From Ramlibacter rhizophilus (lineage in GTDB: Bacteria; Pseudomonadota; Gammaproteobacteria; Burkholderiales; Burkholderiaceae_C), in contig NZ_SMLL01000002.1 of NCBI RefSeq assembly GCF_004681965.1, positions 292,980 through 356,979 of the forward strand: a DNA stretch of 64,000 nucleotides, read 5' to 3'. The first letter of the stretch is position 1. Each line of letters starts with the position of its first letter. Of the stretch, positions 53,516-62,303 are shown in pieces. A program made the translations under genes and the position numbers. The notes beneath the pieces are model-generated. The model saw only the letters and a list, made by a program, of their open reading frames with translations. It ran no database searches and was not told where the DNA came from.

Positions 53516-55072
53516 TCAGTTGACCCGGCGCTCGCGGCCGTGCCAGTAGGGCTCGCGCACCTCCTTGCGCGAGAGCTTGCCGTTGGCGTTCTTGGGCAGG
53601 TGCGCCACGAAGTCGATCGAGCGTGGCCGCTTGAAGTCGGCCAGGCGCCCGCGGCAGAACTCCATGATCTCGCCGCTTGCGGCCTGCTGGCCCTCGCGCA
53701 GCACCACCACGGCCTTGACGCTTTCTCCCCAGCGCTCGTCGGGCACGCCGACCACGCACACCTCGTACACCGCCGGGTGCTGCGCCAGCACGGATTCCAC
53801 CTCGCTCGGGTACACGTTGAAGCCACCGGAGACCAGCATCTCCTTCTTGCGATCGACGATGAAGATATAGCCCTCCTCGTCCACGCGGGCGAGGTCGCCG
53901 GTGCGCAGCCAGCCGTCCTCCTGCAGCACCTCGCGCGTCTGCGGCTCGGCGCGCCAGTAGCCGGCGAACACGTCCGGGCCGCGCACGCAGATCTCGCCGA
54001 TGGCGTCGCCCGAGACCGGGCGGCCCTGCTCGTCCAGCACCTGCACGTCCGACTCGCACACCGGGCGGCCGCAGGCCGCCAGCAGCTCGGGACGGCCGCC
54101 CTCGATGGCGCGGGCGTGGTCCTCGATGGTCAGCGCGATCACGCCGCCCGTGGTCTCGCCCGCGCCGTAACCCTGCGACAGCACCGGGCCGAAAGCCGCC
54201 CAGGCCTCGCGGATGCGCGAGGGCGACATCGGCGCCGCGCCGTAGCTCACCAGGCGCAGGCTGCTCAGGTCGCGGCTGCGCAGGCTGGGCTCGGCCAGCA
54301 GCGCGTGGATCATGGCCGGCACGAAGAAGGCCATGGTGACGCGGTGCCGCTCGATGGCCTCCAGCACCTCGGCCGGCTTGAAGCCTTCCAGCAGCAGCAG
54401 GGTCGCGCCCTGGTACAGCATGGGCTGCATGAACATGCCGCTGGCGTGCGTGATGGGGCCGCACAGCATCAGCACGTCGCCCGGGCCGGCGTGCATGCGG
54501 CCCATGGTCACCTTGCGCAGCGAGGCCATGCGGTTGCCCACGGTCTGCATGGCCGCCTTCAGCTTGCCGGTGGAGCCGGAGGTGTAGTGCAGCACGGCCA
54601 GCTCGTCGGGCCGCATCTCGACGCAGACGGGCTCGTCGCTGGCGGATGCGAGCAGCGCCTCGTAGTCCAGCCAGCCCGGGGCCGGCGCGAAGGCGATGCG
54701 GTGGCGCAGGCCAGGCGCGGCTTCGGCGGCCTCGTCCACCATCGTGCGGTGCTCGGGCCCGGCGAGGATCGCCGCCGGCTCGGCATTGCCCAGCGCGTCG
54801 GCCAGCTCGGTGGGCGCAAGGCGGGCATTCAGCGCCACCTTCACGAGGCCGGCCTTGTACAGCGCGCATTCCAGCTCCACGATCTCGGGCCGGTTCGGCG
54901 AGACCACGGCGACGCGGTCGCCCCGCTGCAGGCCCAGGCGGAGCAGCGCCTGCGCCAGGCGGGTCGAGCGCGAGTCCAGCTCGCGATAGCTGATGGCGCG
55001 GTCGCGGAAAAGAATGGCCGGGCGCTGCGGCCAGAAGCGTGCGCTTCGCGAGATGTACCTGCCGATGTTCAT
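53516..55072 (-). CDS. Acyl-CoA synthetase (AMP-forming)
   Basis: A 518-residue ANL ligase. Phosphate loop HYTSGSTGKLKAAMQT near 163-178 (the usual Pro is replaced by Leu), adenine motif QGYGAGETTGG near 294, GDLARVDEEGYIFIVDRKKE near 395 and the C-terminal catalytic lysine in NANGKLSRKEVRE. AGGAGG lies 11 bases before the ATG at 55072; the frame extends to 55231 but overlaps the divergent promoter. It heads the operon with dehydrogenase, Bug and Crp genes and is divergent from a LysR gene 142 bp away. The acid is unknown. Confidence 0.88.
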   Translation of the reverse strand: MNIGRYISRSARFWPQRPAILFRDRAISYRELDSRSTRLAQALLRLGLQRGDRVAVVSPNRPEIVELECALYKAGLVKVALNARLAPTELADALGNAEPAAILAGPEHRTMVDEAAEAAPGLRHRIAFAPAPGWLDYEALLASASDEPVCVEMRPDELAVLHYTSGSTGKLKAAMQTVGNRMASLRKVTMGRMHAGPGDVLMLCGPITHASGMFMQPMLYQGATLLLLEGFKPAEVLEAIERHRVTMAFFVPAMIHALLAEPSLRSRDLSSLRLVSYGAAPMSPSRIREAWAAFGPVLSQGYGAGETTGGVIALTIEDHARAIEGGRPELLAACGRPVCESDVQVLDEQGRPVSGDAIGEICVRGPDVFAGYWRAEPQTREVLQEDGWLRTGDLARVDEEGYIFIVDRKKEMLVSGGFNVYPSEVESVLAQHPAVYEVCVVGVPDERWGESVKAVVVLREGQQAASGEIMEFCRGRLADFKRPRSIDFVAHLPKNANGKLSRKEVREPYWHGRERRVN

Positions 55073-55214
55073 GGTGGGCTTGCCTCCTGGTTGCACGCAG
55101 TCTAGGAAAACCGGCCCCGCCAGCCGATAATCCAGCGCCGTGCGCCGATAACCCACGGTTATCGTTCGAGGCTCGGCAGCGCGTCGCCGGAATTCGTCAA
55201 GGAGAGCGTGCCCC

Positions 55215-56228
55215 ATGCGGCTGGACGACATCGACTACTTCCTGGCCGTAGCCCGCCACGGCCAGGTCCGGGCGGCGGCCGCGGCGCTGGGGCTGTCGCA
55301 GCCGGCGCTCACCAAGGCCCTGCAGCGGCTGGAAAAGGAGCTGGGCTTCCCGCTCTTCGACCGCAGCGCGCGGGGGATGAGCCTCACGCCGGTGGCCGAG
55401 CAGTTCCGCCAGCGCACGCAGGCCCTGCGCGAAAGCCTCGGCGACGCCATCAAGGAGGCCGCCGACCTGCACCTGGGCGCCATGGGCGTGCTGCGCGTGG
55501 GCGTGTCGCCCCTGTACGCGGACCGCCTGTTCGTTCCGGCCGCGTTGCAACTGCACCGGCAGCGCCCGGCGGCGCGCATGCGGGTGACCATCAACCTCAA
55601 CGACGCGCTGCTCGCGGCCCTGCGGCTGGGCGACCTGGACCTGACGCTCAGTGCGCTGCCCCGCACGACGCCGGACGACCTGGAGGCCACGCCGCTGATG
55701 CGCGACGACCTGTGCATGGTGGTGCGTGAGCACCACCCCCTGCTGTCGCGCCGGCGCCTGCGCCTGCAGGACCTCGCCCAGGCCGAGTGGCTGCTGCCGG
55801 GGCCCGGCGTCGCCGGCCGGCGCAGCGTCGAAGGCCGGCTCGCCGAAGCCGGACTGCCGCCGCCGCGCGTTGCCGTGGAGGTGAGCAACACGGCCGGATC
55901 GCTCTCGCGCCTGCTGGTGCACAGCGACCTGGTGTCCCTCATGAGCGCCACCAGCCTCGCCGGGCCGATGGGGGCGGGCCTGGCCCCCCTGCCCATGAGC
56001 GATGCGCGCTTCGCGCGTGCCATCGGCGCCCTCACCCGGCGCGGCGCGACCCTGCCGCCGCTCGCGCAACGCTTCCTGGAACTGCTGCGGCAGAACGCCG
56101 CGGACGCCGATCAGGCGCGGGCGGACGACGCCAGCCCCAGCCCCAGGTCCACGTCGAGCAGGATCAACACGCCGAACACCGCGAACAGCGCGGCGGCGAT
56201 GAAACGCATGCGCGACAGCGGCACGTAG
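55215..56228 (+). CDS. LysR-family regulator with 3' end antisense to the next gene
   Basis: A 337-residue LysR protein. HTH at about 3-62 (IDYFLAVARHGQVRAAAAAL; LSQPALTKALQRLEKELGFP) and an effector domain from about 90 (GVLRVGVSPLYADRLFVPAA). AAGGAGAG precedes the ATG. LysR proteins are usually near 300 residues; here the last 37 or so (Ser/Asn/Arg/Thr-rich) are encoded by the antisense of the convergent GDT1 gene, so an older stop was probably lost. It is divergent from the ligase operon and is its likely activator. Confidence 0.87.
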   Translation: MRLDDIDYFLAVARHGQVRAAAAALGLSQPALTKALQRLEKELGFPLFDRSARGMSLTPVAEQFRQRTQALRESLGDAIKEAADLHLGAMGVLRVGVSPLYADRLFVPAALQLHRQRPAARMRVTINLNDALLAALRLGDLDLTLSALPRTTPDDLEATPLMRDDLCMVVREHHPLLSRRRLRLQDLAQAEWLLPGPGVAGRRSVEGRLAEAGLPPPRVAVEVSNTAGSLSRLLVHSDLVSLMSATSLAGPMGAGLAPLPMSDARFARAIGALTRRGATLPPLAQRFLELLRQNAADADQARADDASPSPRSTSSRINTPNTANSAAAMKRMRDSGT

Positions 56229-56749
56229 CGCGCCAGGCGCTCGCCGAGCAGGACCGCGGGGATGTTGGCCGCCATCATGCCCAGGGTGGTCCCGATCACG
56301 ACGGCCGCGAGGCTCGCGTACTTCGCGCCGAGGGCCACGGTGGCCAGCTGCGTCTTGTCGCCCATCTCGGCGATGAAGAAGGCCACCAGCGTGGCTGCGA
56401 AGGCGCCGGCGCTGCCGCGCGTGCGGCCGGCGTCCTCGTCGAGCGTGTCCGGCACCAGCGCCCAGGCGGCGAAGGCCAGGAAGCCCAGGCCCAGGACCCA
56501 GCGCATCACGCCGGCCGAGACCTGGGCCGCGACCCAGTCCCCCACGAAGGCGGCCATGAAGTGGTTGGCCAGGGTGGCCACCAAGATGCCGAGGATGATG
56601 GCCGTGTGCCGGCCGCGGTACTTCGCGGCGAGCACGAAGGAGAGCAACTGGGTCTTGTCGCCCATTTCGGCGAGGGTGACCATCGCGAGCGATGCGAGGA
56701 AGGCTTCCACTTTTTGAACAACTCCGGGCCAGGACAAGCGCATGACCAC
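56111..56749 (-). CDS. GDT1/TMEM165 (UPF0016) family manganese/calcium transporter
   Basis: A 212-residue inner-membrane protein with six hydrophobic segments in two repeats, each carrying the family motif E-x-G-D-K-T: AEMGDKTQLLSFVLAAKYRG near 28-47 and AEMGDKTQLATVALGAKYAS near 130-149. The acidic motifs bind the exported cation. The start may be GTG at 56749, 5 bases after AGGAGG, or the ATG two codons later. The mRNA leader carries a yybP-ykoY-type manganese riboswitch (56782-56893), which points to manganese export. It overlaps the LysR gene's end by 118 bp on the opposite strand. Confidence 0.9.
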   Translation of the reverse strand: MVMRLSWPGVVQKVEAFLASLAMVTLAEMGDKTQLLSFVLAAKYRGRHTAIILGILVATLANHFMAAFVGDWVAAQVSAGVMRWVLGLGFLAFAAWALVPDTLDEDAGRTRGSAGAFAATLVAFFIAEMGDKTQLATVALGAKYASLAAVVIGTTLGMMAANIPAVLLGERLARYVPLSRMRFIAAALFAVFGVLILLDVDLGLGLASSARA

Positions 56750-56781
56750 GCACCCCTCCTGGCTCCGAAGAAGGCTGCGCG

Positions 56782-56893
56782 GTCAAAGGTCTTGCCAGGC
56801 TGAACCAGCTGCCTGCGCCATGGACGCCGTGGGCGGCCAAGTGTGTTGACGCGAGGCCCTCGCGAAGGTGCGAGGCGACTACTCCCCGATGAC
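56782..56893 (-). ncRNA. yybP-ykoY manganese riboswitch
   Basis: Read on the minus strand, this leader has the three conserved blocks of the motif in the right order: GGGGAGTAG (56887-56879), GTCAACACACTTGG about 35 bases later, and GACCTTTGACC (56791-56781). The ends can pair as P1: GTCA (56893-56890) with TGAC (56785-56782), and GG with CC inside. The class binds Mn2+ and turns on downstream exporters. The GDT1 gene starts 33 bp after it, and the AGGAGG ribosome site lies between, so control may be at translation start. Confidence 0.8.
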
Positions 56894-57048
56894 GGGCGGC
56901 CGCCATCATAGTCGACGGACACGCCGACCGGCCTCGGCCCGGGCGTGGGCCGCTTGATCCAGCGCAAGGCTGCGCCGCCCGCGCTGCGCACAATGGGTCG
57001 GCACCCCGGGGGCGGCCACCCGCCGCCCGCGGATCGAAGGAGGCAGCG

Positions 57049-58077
57049 ATGGCCCGCGACCCCGAAGCCGAGTGGAGGATCGACCCCTCGGATTACCCCG
57101 CTTCCGGTTCGGCCGCGCAGCGCCTGCGGTTCCTGCTGCGCTACGCGATCCTGGCGCCTTCGAGCCACAACACGCAGCCCTGGCTGTTCCGCTTGGCGGG
57201 CGACGAGCTGGAGCTGCTGGCGGACCGCAGGCGGGCGCTGCCCGTGGTCGATCCGCACGACCGCGCCCTGGTCATCTCCTGCGGCGCCGCGCTCGGCCTG
57301 CTGCAGGTGGCCATGCGCCGCTTCGGCCATGCGGGGGACATCGAGCTTCTGCCGCCAGGCGACGCCGACCGGCTCGCTCGCGTGCGGCTGGGCCCGCCGC
57401 ACGCTGCGACCGACACCGACCGGCTTCGCTTCGAGGCCATCGCCGCGCGGCGGACCACTCGCAAGGCCTTCGCGTCCGAACCGCTCCCCGCGGGCCTTGC
57501 CGAGGACCTGCACGAGATTGCGCGCCTTCATGGAACGCAGGCCGCCCTGGTGACGGCGCACGAGGACAAGGCCGCCATCGCGGCCCTGGTCGCCCGGGGC
57601 GACCGGGCGCAGTTCGCGGACCCCTCGTTCCGGCGCGAACTCGGCGCCTGGGTGCACTCCCGCCGGGCCGCATCACGCGACGGCATCTCGGGCGCGAACT
57701 TCGGCATGCCCGACCTCATGTCGGCCCTCGGCGGCCTGGTGGTCCGCACCTTCGACATGGGCGGCGGTGTCGCCGCCAAGGACGAACAGATCGCGACCGC
57801 CTCGCCGGCGCTCCTCGTCGTCGCCACCACGCAGGACACCCCGCGCGACTGGCTGGCCGCCGGCGCCTCGCATGCGCAGATGCTCCTGGCCATCACCGCC
57901 GCGGGGCTGACCGCCGCCTACCTCAACCAGCCCATCGAGGTTTCCGAGCTTCGCCCCGCCCTGCGGGAAGCAGCCGGCACGGCCGGCGCGCCTCAACTCC
58001 TGCTGCGGCTCGGGCGTGGACCCCGCATCCCGCCGGCGGTCCGCCGCCCCGTGGCGGAGGTCCTGTTGGAAGACTGA
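57049..58077 (+). CDS. Acg-like nitroreductase-family protein
   Basis: A 342-residue protein of the Acg/Rv-type branch of nitroreductases, nearly twice the length of ordinary members because two half-domains are fused. Features: RYAILAPSSHNTQPWLFRL at about 31-49, RRTTRKAFASEPLPAGLAED near 142-161, and SHAQMLLAITAAGLTAAYLN near 277-296. In mycobacteria Acg binds FMN and is linked to stress and dormancy; catalysis is uncertain. AAGGAGG precedes the ATG. It stands alone, ending 8 bp before a palindromic repeat. Confidence 0.85.
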   Translation: MARDPEAEWRIDPSDYPASGSAAQRLRFLLRYAILAPSSHNTQPWLFRLAGDELELLADRRRALPVVDPHDRALVISCGAALGLLQVAMRRFGHAGDIELLPPGDADRLARVRLGPPHAATDTDRLRFEAIAARRTTRKAFASEPLPAGLAEDLHEIARLHGTQAALVTAHEDKAAIAALVARGDRAQFADPSFRRELGAWVHSRRAASRDGISGANFGMPDLMSALGGLVVRTFDMGGGVAAKDEQIATASPALLVVATTQDTPRDWLAAGASHAQMLLAITAAGLTAAYLNQPIEVSELRPALREAAGTAGAPQLLLRLGRGPRIPPAVRRPVAEVLLED

Positions 58078-58085
58078 AGAAGCTG

Positions 58086-58246
58086 AGAAGCTGTGAACGA
58101 ATCCGCCACGCCCGCCTCGGCCTCCAGAAAGCGCCCCCTCGGCGTTGCAAATGCTCGCCATAGCCCGAGCTATGGCTGCGCTTCGCGCCTTGATGGGGCA
58201 CTTTCCGGCGGCCGCTTCGGACGCGCCGAATTCATTCACAGCTTCT
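58086..58246. repeat. 161-bp palindromic repeat element with 19-bp terminal inverted repeats
   Basis: The left end AGAAGCTGTGAACGAATCC (58086-58104) and the right end GAATTCATTCACAGCTTCT (58228-58246) are inverted repeats with two mismatches. In the exact centre GCCATAGC-CCGA-GCTATGGC (58157-58176) is a perfect 8-bp hairpin, and pairing continues between the arms (for example GCGCCCC with GGGGC). The whole unit can fold as one long hairpin. It fills the gap between two convergent genes. I believe such elements are frequent in Comamonadaceae genomes; it could be a non-autonomous mobile element or a bidirectional terminator. Confidence 0.75.
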
Positions 58247-58267
58247 GAGCGCGCGAACCGCGACGCG

Positions 58268-59125
58268 TCACGACAGGCGGGCCTCGGTCACCCGGGCGCG
58301 GAAGAAGGGCGCGTAGTCGCTGGTGCCGAAGAAATTGCCGGCCTGCACGTCGAACGGCACACGGAATCCATCGACGCTGCGGAAGTCCGACAGCACGCCG
58401 CCGAATGGCTGCACCCGGAAGACCTTGTCCGGGTTGGCGTCGCTCCAGCGCGGAAAGCTCACCCACAGCGGCTTGCCGTCGGGGCCCACGCGGATGTCCA
58501 CGTCCTGCACCAGGCCGGCGTGCGTGACCGTGGCGCGCGCCGTGTCGCCATCCACGGCCGACCAGCTCACGCCCGGGCGCGGCAGGAGGAACGCAGGGGT
58601 CCAGAAGGCCGCCTCGGCGACCAGGCGGCCGAAGGAAGCGCGCAGGTGGTCCGGCCCGCCTTCGACGCGCGCCACCGCGACCAGCCGCCACAGCCAGAAG
58701 CGCGTCCACGAGTGGTCGCCGGCCATGCCGTCCGAACCCGAGAAACGCAATGCGCCCCGCCCGCCCTCCACCTCCCAGACGAAGCCATGCGGCGCCGCGA
58801 GCACCTGCCGCGCGCGCATGGGCTGCCAGCGGGGCGCGGCTTTCGTGCCCAGGGACAGCTCGCCTTCCATGCGGATGCGCGCCAGGCTGCACAGACGCGC
58901 GCCGGGCTCGATGGCGAAGTGGAAGAAGCGCCGCGCCGGCTCCGGCAGCCCGGCGACCTGTTCGGGCGCGAAGCGCTCCGGCAGCGCGAGCGCGGGCCTT
59001 TGCATCAGGCGGTCCGCCACGCGCGCCGCGGCCGCCTGGTCCCGGGCCCAGCGGCGGCGCTGCACCCCCGCAGCGGCAAGGAGGCCGAGCGGCAACAGGG
59101 CAGCAATGGGTCGGAGGACGGACAT
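58268..59125 (-). CDS. DUF6544 family protein
   Basis: A 285-residue protein with a hydrophobic N-terminus (LRPIAALLPLGLLAAAGVQ) that may act as a membrane anchor. It has the features LPEPARRFFHFAIEPGARLC near 59-78, ARIRMEGELSLG, and FSGSDGMAGDHSWTRFWLWR near 128-147, and ends in PFGGVLSDFRSVDGFRVPFD. These are typical of the DUF6544 family, whose function is unknown. It ends 22 bp from the palindromic repeat and is transcribed toward it. Confidence 0.8.
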   Translation of the reverse strand: MSVLRPIAALLPLGLLAAAGVQRRRWARDQAAAARVADRLMQRPALALPERFAPEQVAGLPEPARRFFHFAIEPGARLCSLARIRMEGELSLGTKAAPRWQPMRARQVLAAPHGFVWEVEGGRGALRFSGSDGMAGDHSWTRFWLWRLVAVARVEGGPDHLRASFGRLVAEAAFWTPAFLLPRPGVSWSAVDGDTARATVTHAGLVQDVDIRVGPDGKPLWVSFPRWSDANPDKVFRVQPFGGVLSDFRSVDGFRVPFDVQAGNFFGTSDYAPFFRARVTEARLS

Positions 59126-59256
59126 CGCGCGGCCAGTTTAAGCAAGGCAGGCAGGTGCCCAGGTCCTGCCTTTGCTCGCCTAGCACAGCGCACCGTCCGG
59201 CCACTTCACAGATTGCGTGGAGAACGCTGTGGAAAACCCTCGGGGACCTGCTCGCA

Positions 59257-59274
59257 GCCCCGCCGTGGCGGGGC
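59257..59274. other. Perfect GC hairpin in the 245-bp gap before the DUF938 gene
   Basis: GCCCCGCC-GT-GGCGGGGC is an 8-bp perfect dyad with a 2-bp centre. It lies between divergent genes at 59125 and 59371. It could be an operator or a cruciform-forming site; no T-run follows, so it is not a standard terminator. Nothing else in the gap is recognisable. Confidence 0.3.
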
Positions 59275-59370
59275 GCGCGGTCCATTGCCACTTCCGTGAG
59301 CAGGCCGCAGGCGCAGTGAAAAGTTACTGCGCTGCCGTGGCGCGGGAGAGACAGGCCCTATCCTGCGGCC

Positions 59371-59994
59371 ATGTCGAGCCTTCCCCACAGCCCCGCCGCC
59401 GAACGCAACAAGGACCCGATCCTCGCGCAACTGCGCGCCATCCTGGGCCCGCGCGGCACGGCCCTCGAGATCGCCTCCGGGACCGGGCAGCACGTGACGT
59501 GCTTCGCCGCGGGCCTGCCCGGCTGGACCTGGCAGCCCACCGATGCCGACGCGCAGATGCTGCCCGTCATCGACGCACGCGCCGCGGGTTCCGGCAACGT
59601 GCTGCCGGCTCAACAGCTGGACGTGGCCTCACTCCCCTGGCCGCACCTCGCCGGGCCGTTCGACCTCATCTTCTGCGCCAACATGCTGCACATCGCGCCC
59701 TGGGCGGCCTGCCGCGGCCTCATGGCGGGGGCGGCGCAGCACCTCGGGCCGGGCGGGCTGCTGATCACCTACGGCCCGTACTTCGAGCAGGACGTGCCGA
59801 CCGCGGCGAGCAACATCGCATTCGACGAGAGCCTGCGGGCGCGCGATGCGTCGTGGGGCATCCGGGCGCTGCCCGACGTTGCGGCCCAGGCGCACGAAGC
59901 AGGCCTGCGCCTGGCGCAGCGCCACGCCATGCCCGCCAACAACCTGCTGCTGGTGTTCGCGTCGGGACCGCCGGCCAAGCCAATGCTGATCTAA
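59371..59994 (+). CDS. DUF938 family, SAM-methyltransferase-like protein
   Basis: A 207-residue class I methyltransferase-like protein. Features: SPAAERNKDPILAQLRAILG at 7-26, the SAM motif I ALEIASGTGQHVTCFAAGLP near 31-50, WQPTDADAQML (motif II acid), FDLIFCANMLHIAPWAACRG near 100, and LITYGPYFEQ. This is diagnostic of DUF938, which lacks a confirmed reaction. Its TAA overlaps a possible start of the kinase gene by one base. It could make a small SAM-linked product for the kinase's signalling, but that is only positional. Confidence 0.87.
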   Translation: MSSLPHSPAAERNKDPILAQLRAILGPRGTALEIASGTGQHVTCFAAGLPGWTWQPTDADAQMLPVIDARAAGSGNVLPAQQLDVASLPWPHLAGPFDLIFCANMLHIAPWAACRGLMAGAAQHLGPGGLLITYGPYFEQDVPTAASNIAFDESLRARDASWGIRALPDVAAQAHEAGLRLAQRHAMPANNLLLVFASGPPAKPMLI

Positions 59995-62237
59995 TGCGTC
60001 TCCAGCAAGGGGAGCGAGCGGCGTTCGCCCGGACCATGAACCTGTTGTCGAGACCGATGTCCACGCGCGTGCGGCTGCTGCTGCTCGTGCTGGCCGTGTG
60101 GCTGCCTGCGGCCGCTGGCGTGGGCCTGCTCGCGCGGGCCACCTACCTCAAGGAGGAGGCCGCCGCCCTGCGGTCGCTGCAGGACCTCGCGCAACGCGTG
60201 AACGCCAGCATCGGCGCCGTCCTCGACCAGCAGTTCACCCTCGCCCAGGCCCTCGCCAACTCCGAGGCCCTGCGCGCGCGGGACCTCGGGCGCTTCGAGC
60301 GCGAGGCCGCGGCGGCCACCGTGCCCAAGGAGCGCTGGGTGGTGCTCATCGAGAAGGACCGGCAGGTCTACAACTCGCTGTTCCCGTCGGCGCGGGGCAC
60401 CGCGCGCGCGCCGGAGTCACCCTTCCTGGAGTCCGGCGGACGCCAGGTCGCCTTCGCGCAGCGCGGGCCGGTGACCGGTGCGCCGGTGGTCGGCACCTTC
60501 GTGCCGGAGCGCACGCAGCCGGTGCGCTACAACGTGGTCGTTGCCACCGCGACGGAGGCGATGCAGTCGGTCGTCGAGGCGCAGGACTATCCGCTGGCCA
60601 GCATCGTGTCCGTGATCAACGACAACCACCTGATCATGGCGCGCAGCCGCGACCCCGGGAAATGGGTCGGCACGAGCGCCAGCACCACCATGATCGAACG
60701 CATCCGCGCGGACGACACCGGCTTCACGAGGTCCGTGACCCTGGACGGCAGCGCGGTCATCAGCCACGTCTCTGCGCCCAACGCCTACGGCTGGCGCACC
60801 GTGGTGTCGCTGCCCAGCGAGGCCCTCGCGGCGGCCGCGCGGTCCCTCACGCTGCAGGCGCTCGGCCTGACCACGCTGCTGCTCACCTTCGGCCTGTTCG
60901 TCGCCCTCTCGTTCGCGCGGCCGATCAGCGACTCCGTGCTGGCGCTGCGCGCCTGGGCGCGCGAGCTGGCGCGCAACCGGCCGGTGCCCGCCATGGGCCT
61001 GCCGCTGGCCGAGGCCAACGAGGTGGGGCAGGTGCTGCGCGAGTCGTCCGCGCAGGTGCGGCAGTTCAACGCGGCCCTGGAGACGCGCGTACAGGAGGCC
61101 GTGGCCAAGGCCCGCCAGTCGCAGGCGCAGCTCGTGGAGTCGCAGAAGCGCGAAGCCATCGGGCGGCTCACCAGCGGCCTGGCGCACGACTTCAACAACC
61201 TGCTGCAGACCATCTCCATGGGCGTGGAGCTGGCCATGCGCACGGCCGGGCCGGGGCCGCACGAACGCGCGCTGCAAAGCTCGCGCGACGCTGCCCTGCG
61301 GGCCGCCGACCTGGTGCGGCAGATCCAGACCTTCGGGCGCTCCGTCGGGACCGATCCGCAGCCGGTGGACCTGGCCGATTTCGTCCTGCGCAGCACCAGC
61401 ATCATCCGCAACGCCCTGGGCCGCGGCATCGAGCTGGACATCGCGCTGGAGCCCGGCCTGCCTGCGGCCCTGGCCGACCCGGCGCAGCTCGAACTCGCCG
61501 TGCTGAATCTCATCTTCAATGCACGCGACGCCCTCCCGGACGGCGGCCGCGCCGTGCTGGTGGGCCGCCGCGCCACGCCCGAGGACCTGCAGGCGCTGCC
61601 CGCAGGCGATTACGTCGCCGTGGAGGTGGTGGACAACGGCGTGGGCATCCGTGCCGACGCGCTCGCGCGGGTGCTCGAGCCGTACTTCACCACCAAGCCG
61701 GTCGGCGTAGGCACCGGGCTCGGACTGGCGCAGGTCCATGCCTTCGCCCTGCAGTCCAACGGAGACGTGCGCATCCACAGCATCGAGGGCGAGGGCACGC
61801 GCGTGACCGTGCTGCTGCCCGTGGCCACCGTCCGGCCCGAGTCGCAGCGGCCCGCCGCCGCGGTTGTGGACGGACCGCTCACGCCGCTTCGCATCCTGGT
61901 CGTGGAGGACGATCCGCTCGTGGCCTCCGTGGTGGCGCCCGTGCTCGAAGGCGACGGCCATGCACTGGAACTGCTCTCCTCGGCCGATGCGGCACTGGAG
62001 CGCCTTGCCGCTGGCGCCGACTACGACGTGCTCTTCACCGACGTGGTCATGCCGGGCACCCTGAACGGCCTGGACCTGGCGCGCTGGGTGCACGAGCACC
62101 GGCCAGGCATCGGCGTGCTGGTGGCCACCGGCTACACGCCGCACGACCCCGGCAAGGGCGCGCCCGTGCTGCGCAAGCCCTACCGCATCGCCGAGCTGCG
62201 CCAGGCCCTCGTGACAGTGGCCCGCGCGCGGGCATAG
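59994..62237 (+). CDS. Membrane hybrid sensor histidine kinase with receiver domain
   Basis: A 747-residue kinase if it starts at the ATG that overlaps the DUF938 stop (TAATG); ATGs at 60036 and 60057 are alternatives, and no strong ribosome site decides. Membrane helices near 27-45 (LLLLVLAVWLPAAAGVGLLA) and 288-310 enclose a Cache-like sensor of about 240 residues. HisKA has the phospho-accepting His in GRLTSGLAHDFNNLLQTISM near 398; the HATPase follows (NLIFNARDALPDGG; VDNGVGI; GTGLGLAQVHAF). A receiver domain ends the protein, with Asp in LFTDVVMPGTLNG near 683. The REC lacks a DNA-binding domain, so signal goes to another protein. Confidence 0.85.
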   Translation: MRLQQGERAAFARTMNLLSRPMSTRVRLLLLVLAVWLPAAAGVGLLARATYLKEEAAALRSLQDLAQRVNASIGAVLDQQFTLAQALANSEALRARDLGRFEREAAAATVPKERWVVLIEKDRQVYNSLFPSARGTARAPESPFLESGGRQVAFAQRGPVTGAPVVGTFVPERTQPVRYNVVVATATEAMQSVVEAQDYPLASIVSVINDNHLIMARSRDPGKWVGTSASTTMIERIRADDTGFTRSVTLDGSAVISHVSAPNAYGWRTVVSLPSEALAAAARSLTLQALGLTTLLLTFGLFVALSFARPISDSVLALRAWARELARNRPVPAMGLPLAEANEVGQVLRESSAQVRQFNAALETRVQEAVAKARQSQAQLVESQKREAIGRLTSGLAHDFNNLLQTISMGVELAMRTAGPGPHERALQSSRDAALRAADLVRQIQTFGRSVGTDPQPVDLADFVLRSTSIIRNALGRGIELDIALEPGLPAALADPAQLELAVLNLIFNARDALPDGGRAVLVGRRATPEDLQALPAGDYVAVEVVDNGVGIRADALARVLEPYFTTKPVGVGTGLGLAQVHAFALQSNGDVRIHSIEGEGTRVTVLLPVATVRPESQRPAAAVVDGPLTPLRILVVEDDPLVASVVAPVLEGDGHALELLSSADAALERLAAGADYDVLFTDVVMPGTLNGLDLARWVHEHRPGIGVLVATGYTPHDPGKGAPVLRKPYRIAELRQALVTVARARA

Positions 62238-62291
62238 GCGCAAATCCCAGCCGACGCCGTCCTACGGCCCGCGCGGCAGCACCCCGCGATG

Positions 62292-62303
62292 ATGGCCGGC
62301 CAT
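62292..62303. promoter_or_regulatory. 12-bp palindrome covering the exonuclease III start codon
   Basis: ATGGCCGGCCAT is a perfect palindrome whose last three bases are part of the xthA start ATG (62302). There is no purine-rich ribosome site upstream. The dyad might bind a protein or reduce ribosome access; equally it may be chance in a GC-rich region. Confidence 0.25.

Noticed and set aside
57673..58239. Minus-strand 188-residue frame ending in the nitroreductase gene
   Set aside because: Its start lies inside the palindromic repeat and the rest is antisense to the Acg-like gene; such frames are often mis-annotated over this type of repeat.
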